Source: Microbotryum silenes-acaulis (Eukaryota > Basidiomycota > Microbotryomycetes > Microbotryales > Microbotryaceae). From it: DNA of 64,000 nt. A program made the translations under genes and the position numbers. Under the pieces are notes generated by a model. That model was not told the DNA's origin. It was given only the letters and a program-made list of their open reading frames with translations, and searched no databases. This document shows, piece by piece, positions 10,877 through 25,231 of this stretch. Where the stretch lies: NCBI GenBank assembly GCA_003665825.1, contig QPFY01000024.1, positions 170,621 to 234,620 of the forward strand. The letters run 5' to 3'. The stretch's first letter is position 1; the number at the start of each line of letters is the position of its first letter.

Positions 10877-13800
10877 ATGGCGGTCGGGCGTACGTACTCG
10901 TCACTGCGTAAGGCCGAGTTCGAATACGCCGCGACGACCGAGGAGGAGCTGTCCGTGCAGGAGGATCAGGTGGTTTGGGTTGTCGAAGAGGATGATCCCG
11001 AGTGAGTTCGATGTGCGCCTTGTTCTGTGCGGAGGTGATGGTTGCTGCTGGGATGGGATGGGAGGTGCTCCCCGGGTGTGCTCGGTGTGATCGGTCACAC
11101 TGTCGAAACGATCGACTCGGGCGATCCAAGCGAGGGCGGCTATGCCGAGCTAGTGCTGTAAAGAGACCTACCAATCCAATCATCCGACTTGATACGTGCC
11201 CCCCCTTTCCGCAGATGGCACAAAGTCAAGATCAAGTCGTCCGACTCGACCGCGGCCCCACAAATCGGACTCGTACCCGCCTCGTACCTCACCTCAGCCC
11301 CCGTACTCCGCGTCGTTCGAGCCATGTATGACTATTCCCCTGCATTGAACGAAGAAGGTGTGGCCGATAACGATGAGGAACTGGCCATCACGGAGGGGGA
11401 GGAACTGAGCCTGGTCGAGGAGGAGGAGGATTGGTGTCTTGTGCTTCGGGGGGACGGGCAAGGCGCCGGCTTTGTGCCGACGAGTTATATCGAGGTGAGA
11501 AGCACTTTGGGAAGATGGCGATCCAAGTTATGGGTCACTTATCTGGCTATTGTGTGTGCGCATCTCTAAGGACGTCGACGCGGTGCATCATCAAGCCGAA
11601 CCCGTCGATCAGCCTGCCGACGTGTCGGAGGAGGAGGAGGAAGAAGAGGTGAGGTGAAGACGAGCACCGCGTCTTTCGCTACATCCTGTAACTGACACTC
11701 GGTACAATGTCTTCAGGCGCCTCTCCCTGTTGCCGCACCTGTTCCGGCCGCTTCGACGTATACGAGCACACTGCCTCCGCCCCCTCAGCGAAACGTCTCG
11801 ACCGCCAGCCCCACGAACGTCAAGACCTGGGCCGTCACAGTTCGTCGCCAGCCTCGAAACAGCTAATCGCATGTGCCATTCCCAGCTAAGACACCTTCTT
11901 GAATCTAAATAGGAGGTCGACAAAAAGAAGAAGAAGAAAAAGGGCACCCTCGGTGTTGGCAACGGCGCCCTCTTCTTCGCCAGCGAGAGTGACAAGGTGG
12001 GGCTCAACCCGGCGGAATCTGTCCGAACCCTTCTTGATCGAATGCTGACCGATCCTTGCGTTTGGGCACACAGACCCCAGTCCAACAGTACCCTTTGTCT
12101 TTACTCGAACATATCACGACCGAAAAGTTCAAGCACCTCCACCTCTCGTTCCCCTCGGCGCCCGAGCCGCTCCATTTCGTCATCGGTTCCAAGGACGTTT
12201 TCGAGGAGATCGTCGACAAGATCGAAGCAGATCGTGCCACTTCCGGTTCTTCGGCTGCAAAGGCGGCCTCCCCAGCAGTTCCTGCGTCGCCTCGACCGCC
12301 TCCCCTTGCTGCCGCTGCCGCTCCCGCCGCTCTTCCACCACCCGTCGCTACTTCAGGCTACATGCCCCCGCCTCCGCCCATCCGTAGTGCCTCCTCGAGC
12401 AGCATCGTCCCTTCCGCCCCTAGTACTCCCGCTCGTAACGGGGGATCGTCAACCCCCGTCGGAAGCGAAGCCAACGCCGTCGCTCTGTACGACTTTGAAC
12501 CCCAAGGTGATGACGAAATCGCCATCGTTGAAGGGGAACGCGTGATCCTCATCGACGACGGCTCGACTTCGGACGACCCCGATTGGGCCAAGATTCGTAA
12601 AGTGGGTAGCAACGTCGAAGGTGTCGTACCGGCGAGTTATATCGAATTGGATCCTGGAGCTTCCGCGGTCGGGTCCGCGCCGGCCAAAAGAGCGATCCCT
12701 GCTCCTCCTCCAGCTCCCGTCCCTGCCCCTGCCGCTGCTACTTCACGTGCTTCGCGAAGTCGTCCATCAGCTTATGACGAAGAGGAAGAAGACCGAAGAG
12801 AGGAAGAAGAACGTGCTGCTGCAGCGATCATTTCGAACCAACTTTTAGATGAGCAGCGTGCTCAACTGGCTCGGGACCGAGAGGCGAAAGCTGAACGCGC
12901 GTCCAAGAGGGAAGCGGAGAAGGAACGTCAACGCCTCGCGAGGATGGAGTCACAACCTAGGGCTGCACCGATCCCTGTACCTACGACCAAGTCGGGTTTG
13001 ACTCAGTTGGGAAGCGATGATGATGCTGAGCCGTCGAGGAAGTCGAGGTCGTCGAGGGGGGAGAATGGGGGCAGGTCGTCGAAGGATAAGGCGGTGAGGA
13101 AACCTGATGCGTCTAAGATTCGGACGTGGAAGGATCGTACGGGACAATTCAAGGTCGAGGCGGAGTTCATCGGGCTCAAGGACAACAAAATCCGTTTGCA
13201 CAAACTTAATGGGGTCATTATTGAGGTACCTTTAGAGAAGATGTCGGGGGAGGACACGACGTGGCTCAAGAAGAAGATGGGTGGTGGAGACGATGAGAGA
13301 AGAGACCGATCGTCGAGAGAGGCGTCGTCGAGTCGACAATCCGGGTCCAAGTCGACGTCGTCGGGTCAGCCCAAAAAGCAGAACACAACAGATTGGTTCG
13401 AGTTCTTCCTCAATGCCGGGTGCGACGTCGATGCGTGTCAGCGATACGCTCGTAATGCCGACAACGAGGGAATCGAGGATTCGCTCATTCCTGATCTCGA
13501 GGAGTCAAACCTTCGTAGTCTCGGGCTCAAGGAAGGAGACATCATTCGCGTGCGTCGGCATATCAAGGAGAAATACGCAGGACCACCACCTCCGACCAAA
13601 TCCGATCGTGAGGAACAGATCGCTGCGGATGCAAGGATGGCCCTCGCACTGCAGAACGGACGCCCCACGCCCCCTGCCCCGGGCTTGTTCTCCCGTCCGG
13701 ATGGCAAGTTACGAAGAGGGAGGAGGAACACGGCCAACAACCGAACAGCGGCGGGAGCGGTGGACCCCACTGCTCTTGTTGCTGCTGGGTCCGAGATTGC

Positions 13801-14989
13801 CAAGACGCGTGGCTCGACGCCAGTCACATCGCCTATCTCGGCGCAGTCGACAGGAGCGGCGTCCCTCGATCCTACGAAGAGGTCCAGCTCAACTCAGCCT
13901 CAGGTTGGTGGCTTTGACGACGATGCGTGGGAAGTCAAGCCTTCGCCTTCGTCGCCCGCTCCTCCTGCGCCCGCTCCTGCGGCTGCTCCGGCACCTCCTC
14001 CTGCTCCCGCTGCCCCTGCCCCGGTACCAGCTCCTGCCCCTGCCGCATCATCGCCTGTTGCTGAGACACCCCCGGTCCAGGCTCCCGCAAGGACTGGCTC
14101 AGCTGCCGGTCTGACCTACAACGATGGTTTGCTGGCGCAGCTCGGCATCGGCAACAACGTACAACGCCCTTCTTCGACTCCCACGGCCAACACAACGCAA
14201 ATGAACGCCCTCTCCGTCCCCGCCTTCAACCCCAATGCTCCACGAGGTCCCATCACGCCCATTGCTGCAAATCAAGGTCTGCTCGCCCCTCTCGTCCCAA
14301 CTCGAACGGGTTTCCCTACGCCCTTGATGCCCATGACAACAGGGTTCAATCCGATGCAGTCCCAGTTCACGGGTATCCCCAGCCCAGTGATGGTCATGAG
14401 TCAACCGACCGGATTCGTAGGGATGAACGCCTCTTCGCCTTTGGGTATGCAACCTACAGGGATAAACTTTCCCGCTCAACCTCAACCGAGTGGGTTCATG
14501 CAACCTCAACCGACGGGATTCATGCAACCCCAGCCGACGGGGTACATCCAACCCCAGCCTACTGGGTTCATCGTACCCCAACCGACGGGTTACAACCCTC
14601 AAGCTTCAGTCTTTGGTCAGCAACCACAACCACAATTCCAACAACCTCAACCTCAACCACCCGCACAACAACCCATCCAATTCAATCCCATGCCACCCAA
14701 CTCGAACAACTCCTCGAACAACTCCCAAACCGCAACCAAAACCGCTCAATTCGAACCAACCAACATCTTCGCCTCCATGAAAGACGGCACTTTCGCCTCC
14801 GGATCTACCCAACTCGGTCCTCAACAGGCAAATAAATACGATTTGTTGAGACCCCAACCCACTGGGTTTAACGGAGGTCCGATCCAGGCTCAGCCGACGG
14901 GCTTTGGGGTCATGCAGCCGCAGATGACGGGGTATAACCCCATGTTCAATGGGCAACAACAGCAGGGTGGGTATGGGGGTTATCGATGA
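10877..14989 (+). CDS. SLA1: Sla1-type endocytic actin-assembly adaptor
   Basis: Adaptor of cortical actin patches that links cargo and clathrin to actin nucleation. I resolve six exons: 10877-11001, 11215-11494, 11571-11648, 11717-11839, 11913-11996 and 12074-14989. Phases agree throughout, giving 1201 residues. Domains in order: SH3-1 (SSLRKAEFEYAATTEEELSV to ASYLTSA), SH3-2 (VVRAMYDYSPALNEEG to PTSYIE), a Lys-rich lead into the PH-like region (EVDKKKKKKK, ALFFASESD), SH3-3 (AVALYDFEPQGDDEIAI to ASYIELD), SHD1 (IRTWKDRTGQFKVEAEFIGL, NPF-cargo binding in the yeast protein) and a SAM-like SHD2 (DWFEFFLNAGCDVDACQRYA). A long Gln/Pro-rich tail follows with many QPTGF/QPTGY-type repeats (14480-14940), matching the phosphorylated LxxQxTG repeats of yeast Sla1. 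Start context is aagaacATGG. Confidence 0.93.
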
Positions 14990-15352
14990 TCGAGAAATAA
15001 GTAGGACGTGACGTTCTTGTGTGTTTGTGTTTTGTTTGTGACGTACGTTTAGGTATTGGAGACACGAGAAGAGAGAGGGAGAGGAGCGGATGGATTCGGG
15101 TCAGTGTGGAATTTCAATACATTGCTCACCATAGTCTTTTGACCACAGTGGCGTATGCCATGGGGAGAGTTATTGATGTATATGAGTGCGAATCAAGATT
15201 GAGCCATCGAGCTCACTTGCGCAACAAAGTCACAATTCGTTCACTGCGTTCGTTACATCTGCTATAAGTAGCCCTCCAATACTCCAACCACTTCGAGATT
15301 ACTCTATGAAACGATACCCCCATAACCAAGAAGCCTCTAGACTACCTCAAAA
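14990..15352. other. Convergent intergenic 3' region
   Basis: Lies between the SLA1 stop and the stop of the Snf2-family gene, so it holds two 3' untranslated regions and terminators. I see no gene. Confidence 0.5.
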
Positions 15353-18878
<3,526 letters not shown>

Positions 18879-19198
18879 CTCACTTTGGAATTTTGGCGAA
18901 GAGGTTGGGGCCGGAGCGAGCTGGGGATGTGACGAAGCGTAAGAGCGAGACGTGGGCCAGCCCGCGGCCAGAAAGTGGAGCGAGGCTCCGGAGCAAGCGG
19001 AGCACTTTGCGATCGACGACAACCACGCCCAACGCGCCGGACGCGCCCGAGCCTCGAGCAACGCGTCGAGGCGCGTCCAACATTGATAGGCCGAGGCCAC
19101 GTTGTCGGCCGGTCTTGCTCCACGGGCAGTTCGCCAGTGAACTAACCCCTTTCGCTCACATCACATCTTGAGGGCCCAACTCGGCAAGGCCCCAAAAA
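18879..19198. promoter_or_regulatory. Bidirectional promoter region
   Basis: A gap of about 320 bp between the divergently transcribed remodeller (start 18878, minus) and EXPERA gene (start 19199, plus). It must contain both promoters. I see no recognisable TATA box and no other feature. Confidence 0.4.
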
Positions 19199-20085
19199 AT
19201 GGTGCAGCAATCGACTCGTGATGTTATCTACCTGTGAGTCCCATGCAGTGCTCTGCACGCTTGCCAGTCTACTCAGCTCCGGACGGATGTCCCCTTCCCC
19301 ATGCTAAACATGACCTCGTCCCCACCGACCACCACCACCACGCTTGATTCTCTTTGGGCAGCGTCTTCCTCATCATCCATCTCCCAGCGACCTTGCTTGT
19401 TGGTATGTCAAAGTCTATCACATCCTCTTGTCAGCCCAAAAAGCGACGAAACTCTCACTCCACCAGATTCCCAAGCGCTCTTCTTCGCTCACCACATCAG
19501 TCCCACAAGTCTACGAGTGATCTGTAAGCTCCACAAAAGATCACCTCAACACTCTCTACCTGACCGTCCTAACCACTCCCTCCCCTTCCCCTCACTCACG
19601 ACTTTCACAGTCAATTTCGCATCCAAAGATGACTACCTATTACAAAACGCGACCAACCCCATGTTCAGTTGGTTCCAATCCTTCATCATACTCGAGATCA
19701 TATTCCAAGTCCCTGTGTTCGTGTTAGGAATTCGAGGGTTGTTGAGGAAGAGTAAGTCCCAACGCTATCTTCTGCATCGCACTGGTAATTCCTATTCAAC
19801 CCCTTTACTTGCTCTTCCTTACCTCTCGAAGACACAACCGCCATCCATCCCCTCCTAGCGATCTACGGTGCCTCCTCCTCCACCACCACCTGGGCCTGTC
19901 TAGCGACCGTCCTTAACGACCCCCACCTACCCACCCTCAACCATCGGCTGACGTTGTTCTTCACTTATCTTCCGTTCTTGTTGGTGCCACTTGCGATGAC
20001 GGTCGATTATACGGTTAGGTTGACGAGGGTTTGTAGGGAAGTTGATCGGGGGGCGTGGGTGAGGCAGGAGAGGAAGAAGGAATAA
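19199..20085 (+). CDS. EXPERA-domain membrane protein, TMEM97/sigma-2 receptor type
   Basis: Four-helix ER membrane protein of the EXPERA superfamily (TMEM97/sigma-2 receptor, EBP), whose members bind or isomerise sterols. Five exons resolve exactly: 19199-19233, 19362-19402, 19467-19523, 19611-19751 and 19832-20085, giving 175 residues with consistent phases. TM1 is VFLIIHLPATLLV followed by D, matching the H-x-P-x-T-x-x-x-D pattern of TMEM97. TM2 follows MFSWFQSF (ILEIIFQVPVFVLGIRGLL, with the conserved E and Q). TM3 is IHPLLAIYGASSSTTTWACL. TM4 is HRLTLFFTYLPFLLVPLAM, close to the HERLTL...YLLIPF segment of the human protein. The C-terminus is basic (RQERKKE). A G run of about 13 follows the stop. 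The last ~90 bp of coding sequence and the 3' region recur at 24738-24985. Confidence 0.88.
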
Positions 20086-20250
20086 GTCTGGGGGGGGGGG
20101 GGAGGAAGAATCCTTAGAGGGTCTATCAATTGCAAGCGAGTGATGAAGCGGACAAAGGCTGTATGCATTTCGACAGAGAGAGGGACGGAACAGGATTTCT
20201 TGCTATGACGCGAAAAGATCGGGCGAATGGATGAATAACTTCTTCAAATA
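19997..20250 (+). repeat. Left copy of a direct repeat flanking island 2 (EXPERA 3' end)
   Basis: The last coding codons of the EXPERA gene (DYTVRLTRVCREVDRGAWVR) plus its 3' region resemble 24738-24985 in the same orientation. Identity is about 75-80% by eye with several small indels. Confidence 0.75.
20090..20102. repeat. Poly-G run after the EXPERA stop
   Basis: About 13 consecutive G a few bases after the TAA at 20083-20085. Run length may be unreliable. Confidence 0.85.
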
Positions 20251-20361
20251 CCAAGGAGTGGCAACCCGTTCAATTAGCGGGAGGATGAAACTCAAAAGAA
20301 CAGGGGCATAGAACGCTATACATGATTTCAGCACCACCTCAACCCCGAAGCAGCGGGTTTC

Positions 20362-20712
20362 TCGCCAAGGCCTTCAATGGCGACCCGTCCGCCACCACAT
20401 CCACGCCCCTGGCTCCATGGCAGGTGCTCTCCGGTCGTCGAACAGCAACCTCGATGGTCTGGTCCTTGTCACCTCGTCCATCGAACTGCACTGGCAGCTG
20501 GCGCCCAAAGATGGCGACCCGCACCGACTCCTCCCAAGAGCCATTGAAGTCACCGACGTCCTGTTGAAACACGAGCACAAGCTCGGACGGATCATGCATC
20601 ATCTTCCTCTCGTCATAGCGATCCCACAAGCGACGATTGACCCCGCCAGGCAGATTCCGACCGAATACCTGCTACCTCGCAAACGACAAGATCTGCTCTA
20701 CGTACTCTACCC
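20362..20712 (+). repeat. Left arm of a diverged inverted repeat (island 2)
   Basis: Pairs with 20818-21174 in inverted orientation. Anchor matches include gcaaacgacaagat at 20679-20692 against 20837-20850 and ggctcc at 20411 against 21121-21126. The sum of paired positions drifts from 41529 to 41537, so small indels have accumulated. The sequence family is the same as the 5792-6983 repeat: the plus-strand reading has GDPSAT, STPLAPW and ELHWQLAPKDGDPHRLLPR, which parallels SLLLHWQLAPNDEDPRHLLP in the other locus. Confidence 0.85.
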
Positions 20713-20817
20713 TCGATGCTTCGTACGCCTCGAGACAGACCCCCTCAGTCGCCGGCGGATCCGGGGCCTGGCCCTTCACCTTCTCCGGGCACGTGAGGCG
20801 AGACGGCGTCGGCGTCG
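20713..20817. other. 105-bp spacer of the second inverted repeat
   Basis: Central non-palindromic segment. On the minus strand it still belongs to the repeat family (reads TCPEKVKGQAPDPPATEG after YPTPTPSRL). This suggests that an originally longer palindrome was trimmed on one side. Confidence 0.65.
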
Positions 20818-21174
20818 GGTAGAGCGTGCAAAGAAATCTTGTCGTTTGCGAGGTAGCGGGTCTGTGGTCAGAACCTGCCTGGCGGGGTCGATCGTCGCTT
20901 GCGAGCCTGCGACGACGACAGCAAAAAGATGCATGATCTGTCCGAGCTTGTGCCCTGTGTTTCAACAGGACGTCCGCGACTTCAAGGGCTCTTGCCACTG
21001 CATAGGAGCCGGTGCGCGTCGCCAACATTGGGGGCCAGCCGCCAGTGCAGTTCGATGGACGAGGTGGGAAGGACTCGACCATCGAGGTTGCTGTTCGACG
21101 ACCGGAGAGCCACCTACCTTGGAGCCAGGGGCGTAGACGTGGTGGCGGACGGGTCGCTAGTGAAGGCCTTGACT
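20818..21174 (-). repeat. Right arm of the diverged inverted repeat (island 2)
   Basis: Mirror of 20362-20712 with roughly 80% identity by eye. The minus strand keeps an open frame of 193 codons (20672-21253). It starts MDITNIGRFSANNA, related to MNISAIERSSANNV of the other locus, but passes through two frames of the family consensus, so the protein is probably not functional. Confidence 0.82.
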
Positions 21175-23158
21175 TGAGGGCGTACCAGACGGCCGTCACG
21201 CCTGCGAAGGGCGCGTTGTTGGCACTGAAGCGTCCAATGTTGGTGATGTCCATTAGGAGCGACTACGGAGACAGATTAATGTGGACTTGTGGGAAAGGGT
21301 CCAGCCTGCACCGATAATTTGAAAGTGGGAAGAGGAAATCGTCCGCATTCAGCGATCGATGCGATGTGGCAAGCTCGCAGTGCCAGCGTCATGATCGCGC
21401 CGGCGTTATACCACACCGACCAGCCCGATGATCGTGCCTCGGACACACCGACATCCACCCTTGAATTGGCCCTATTCGGCCATGAATCCGGTTCTTGCTG
21501 CCTCAATCCGTTCGGTTGGTCCTTGTAGCCATCCCTCCCATCAATCGCCTGCTCGACTCGGGTGCACGTTTCTTTGTAAAATTGAGGGGCAGAGCTCCGC
21601 AGCTCCTATGTGTGATGTAGTCCACCCAAACCTTTACCTCGACCATGTGAATGTAGCCGGTCCACTCTATACCGTGCATTATCTCGTTCTCTCGTGTCTT
21701 CATGTTCGAACTGTTGTCATGGGTAGCAGTCGAGGTGGGGACTCGGGAGGATGATGATGTCGCGGCTGCCAGCTGCGGCTCGGAAGAGCTCACGTCGGCC
21801 CAGCGCGTCGACTCGCTCGGTGTCTTGACTTCTTCGTGGGTGGTTCGGTAAATGTCATCCATTCGGATGGGTGGGAAGGGGTGTGGATGGATGAACCAGA
21901 TGAAAAGCGTAAGTGATGCCAATCTCCGACCCTTGGCAGTCGGAACTTGGATGGCTCCTCTTGCGCAGCCAAGCGTCGCTTAAACTTCGCGCTCAGCGCT
22001 CGGATCTGCAGAGCAGCTGCGTGGCTCTAGAGTCGGGCGCAGGTGCACTAGCTCGCGAGCTGGATCCTGGAGACGGCCGCGGCCGTGGCATCCACCTGAC
22101 AGCTCCATCTGAAGAGTGACTAGTGACTCACGCTAGAATAAATCTTCAACAATAGCTGGCCTGTCTGGGCACACTCGACTACTGCAACGGGCAGCGACTC
22201 GAATCAATCGACCCTCGTGACCGTCGGGTGGGGCCCCGCATAAGGTATCATTTTTGGGCTGCCAGTGCACGTGCTTCAGACGATTCCTCCGACTTTATGC
22301 GAGTGTTACACTGTCATGCACCGCGAGGCATTGTGCCTCGATGTAATCTCTCTAAATACATCACTTGAGATCACAAAGCAGCCCTCTTCACACCCCATAA
22401 ATCCCGCATTTTACTTTCGAGCATGAGAAAGAAAAAATAAAGGGGACAGAGAAACTAAACAGTGCGAATCCGGGGCCCATGTACGTACCTCATGTTCCTT
22501 AAACCCTGTTTCTGTTCATATTGCGGGACGGATATTAGGAATGTATCAATGTACTGTTAGACCTGCCTCCCTTGTCCACGTTCCGATCAGAGGCCAGTCC
22601 TGCAGATTCGGAAACTGGTTTGTCGGGGGGCCAAGCTTGTTTCTCAACTTTTCCTGCAGGCTCTTTGGGTCAACGATAAGGCACTTACTTACAGCTACTT
22701 ACAGCAGCGGGTGGCTGCGGTCCCGGTATCGGCACAGTGACTGTCACTCTGAGAAAGTGGCTGCCGGTCGCCCCCCGCTCGCCCGAAGATGCCGACGGAC
22801 CGACTGGGGCCCATGGCATTCCCAGCGACCGCTAGATGAATCCCATCCGACATACGAAATCTTTCTGTTGCAGCATTCTTTCATTTCTCTCCGTACTATT
22901 CCATACTTCTCAGTTCTTGACGCTCTTGTTGCGTATGATCGTGTCCCATTACCTCAACGGATGAGTCTCTACCTTGTGAAGTAAGTCAAAAGATCGCTGC
23001 GAGGAAGCTGAGGGTAGGACGCTCGCACCTGTTCGAAGTAAGGGTGCTCCTCATGGAGAGTTCGGCTATAGTTACAGGCACAAGTATATACCACCAGTCG
23101 TAGCACGGAATGGCGGATACAAAAAGATGTCTGGTCGGCTCGAGCCCGGCACTAGATT
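21175..23158. other. Accessory region without supported genes
   Basis: About 2 kb with only short scattered open frames. I see no domain, RNA gene or further repeat. The stretch 22300-22520 is comparatively AT-rich. It may be decayed mobile or accessory DNA, but nothing positive supports that. Confidence 0.4.
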
Positions 23159-24233
23159 CTACGACTCGGTGGACATTGCCTTTCCCTTCCAGCGTCTCGC
23201 TGTGAGCTCTCGTATTGCCACCCGGATCGCGTCCTTTGCTGGCGAGCGCTCATCCGAGGTATACGGCGAGGTCATCTTCACCGGGCAGAGCCGTGTCACC
23301 GAGTCCAACGAGTCGCCCAGTTCGGGATCTTCACGACGGATCATGTCCATCAAACGCTCCCTGTGCTGCGGATCCACGTCGTGGCCCGCGCCCTCGCTCC
23401 AGAGACTCGCCCGACGGTCCACCAGTTCGAAAAAGGGACAAAAACCGGCCGAGTAGACATCCAGGTCGAGCAGAATCGAGAGCACCGCAGCTAGCTCGTC
23501 AAAGCCTTGACCCCAGCAGTCCAAGATGGTCTTGGTCCAGTACGACCAGATATGCCTTCCTGTCGCTGACGGCCAAGCCAGGGGCGAACAGTCGGGTTGG
23601 TTGCGAGAGCACATGCTCGGTTAGATCGAGTACCACCCTGACCAGCTCGGGCGCAAATGCCCCCGGTCCACCGGGGAACTGAGAGCGCTGAGGGGAAGCA
23701 TCGAACGCGCATGGCACCAGCACGCGGTTCCACAAGAGTGTTTTTGAGCTCGTGTCGACTTTGCAGCATGCCAAGAAAGGCGTCCACTCTTTCGGTTCCT
23801 TGTCCGACTCTTGCCTAGAGTCAAATGGCCGCTCGATAATGTCGCTGAGAGAAAGCCGAGCCGGTCGCTCGGCAGTTGCAGCGGCGAGTTTAAATTGTTT
23901 CCCGTGCGTGGGATCGGTCTGAGCCTACCGCAGACGAACGCCAGTTCGGTCAGATAGACGGGACTGGTGTCGGCTTAGCCCTCCAAGCACCCGTGCTCAA
24001 CGAGCGATGTCGATCTACATTTCGGTCGTCCTGACTTACAAGTCGTGCTACCCCCTGCATCCAGGTCAACTGGCTGGTCGAGGGTTCAATCCGCGGGTCC
24101 TGACTACTGTCGTGGGCTTCCAGGAAAAGTTTGCGGAGCTCGGCCTGGGTGTCTTGATCCTGGCCGGACGGAACCTGTTTACCTGACTGGCGAGCACGTT
24201 GTGAGATCTCGTCGAACGCGGGATGATCGATTC
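23159..24233 (-). pseudogene. FunK1-type pseudogene with deleted kinase core
   Basis: Deleted duplicate of the 7909-10170 gene. The N-terminal part (23430-24233) is nearly identical to copy 1 at 9195-10023 and includes LTEHVLSQPTRLFAPGLAVS. Copy 2 lacks 17 bases between gatggt and cttggtcc (near 23530; copy 1 has them at 9300-9317), which shifts the frame. After DELAAVLSILLDLDVYSAGF and CPFFE the sequence jumps directly to LVDRRASLWSEGAG, which in copy 1 lies about 1 kb further on. This removes the HRD loop, the DWD motif and most of the kinase fold. The remaining C-terminal part (23159-23425) is only ~80% identical to copy 1. Not functional as a kinase. Confidence 0.88.
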
Positions 24234-24737
24234 CAAATGTCATGCAGGCAGAGGAGGACTACCGTCAGCGATGCCGCAACCTAGGCTAAGCCCCACCCGG
24301 CAGGTTGCAAGAGGCTGCAAGAGGCGACTCACGGGCGCGCGGAGCGAGACGAGGAAAATGCGCCGACAAGTGCTCGAGCCTCTCTCATTCTACAACATCT
24401 GTTCTCGTTCGCAGTCATTCGACTGTTCTCTCGCTGATGAATTCCGATTTTTTACTGCTCTCCCGCCCGCTTCTCTGGTCTTGCCTCCCGTTGCTTTCGC
24501 TGCCTTGCTGGTTCCTTCGCGGGCCCGTATCGCGGGGTAATTCGCCCCGAAACCCAAACACTTTTACCAAAATAACTTAGACTACTAACTCTCAGACTAG
24601 TATTGTTCGATCGACGAACTGATCGCACATCTGATAATTCTCAAAATATTGACTGCGCTTTCGACGACTCGAGCGACGATAGCGCCTTATGGACTCGCCC
24701 ACGGGCTTGGTCGTTGCTCAGCGCTGCAGCCTTCGTC
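24234..24737. other. Island 2 right part, no gene
   Basis: No supported gene. The homology to the FunK1 5' region ends at about 24233 and the EXPERA 3' copy begins near 24738. Short open stretches only. Confidence 0.4.
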
Positions 24738-24985
24738 AACGGTGGTGGATTATACGGTCAGGTCGACGAGAGTTTGTAAGGAGGTTGATGAGGGGAGGTT
24801 GGTGAGGCAGGGGAGGAAGGAAGAGTAAGAGACTGGCCGAAAGAGATATTTTCATCGGATTCCATCAACTGCCAGCAAGTGAACAAGCCGAACAAGCTTT
24901 ATTTCATTCGAGAGAGGAACGTAGCAGGTTCTCCTGCTACTACAACGAGAGAGAACGACTGAATGATGATGCAAGAGAGGCAAAA
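24738..24985 (+). pseudogene. Duplicated 3' fragment of the EXPERA gene
   Basis: Encodes VDYTVRSTRVCKEVDEGRLV followed by RQGRKEE and a stop, against DYTVRLTRVCREVDRGAWVR in the intact gene at 19997-20085. The similarity continues into the 3' region (for example tccatcaactgccagcaagtg against tctatcaattgcaagcgagtg). No upstream exons of the gene are present, so this is a fragment that forms the right border of accessory island 2. Confidence 0.78.
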
Positions 24986-25231
24986 CGACGAGGGGAAGGC
25001 GACGAGAGCTAGGGGGTGGAGGCAGTTTAGATTCGAGAGCAGAGCGGGAATGAGAAGGGGCAAAAAGTAGGGTGGATCGAAATGCTAGTGAAAGAACGGG
25101 AAAAGAAAAAAAAACATGGAGAAATGCAAGCATGCTCTGCAATGAGGTGGAAGAAAAAACAATTTTGAAACAAGGATGATCCTCTAGTTCTACTCCTTCC
25201 TCTTTTTGACGTGTCTCTTTCATCTCAGCGC

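Noticed and set aside
10564..10911. ORF starting MNYERVRWGWS as a longer N-terminus of SLA1
   Set aside because: It is in a different frame from the first SH3 exon and is low-complexity leader sequence; ATG 10877 has a good context and leads straight into the SH3 domain.
20322..21253. Possible transposon with terminal inverted repeats
   Set aside because: The inverted repeats meet in the middle with a short spacer instead of flanking a gene, no transposase-like motif is present, and I see no target-site duplication at the outer ends.
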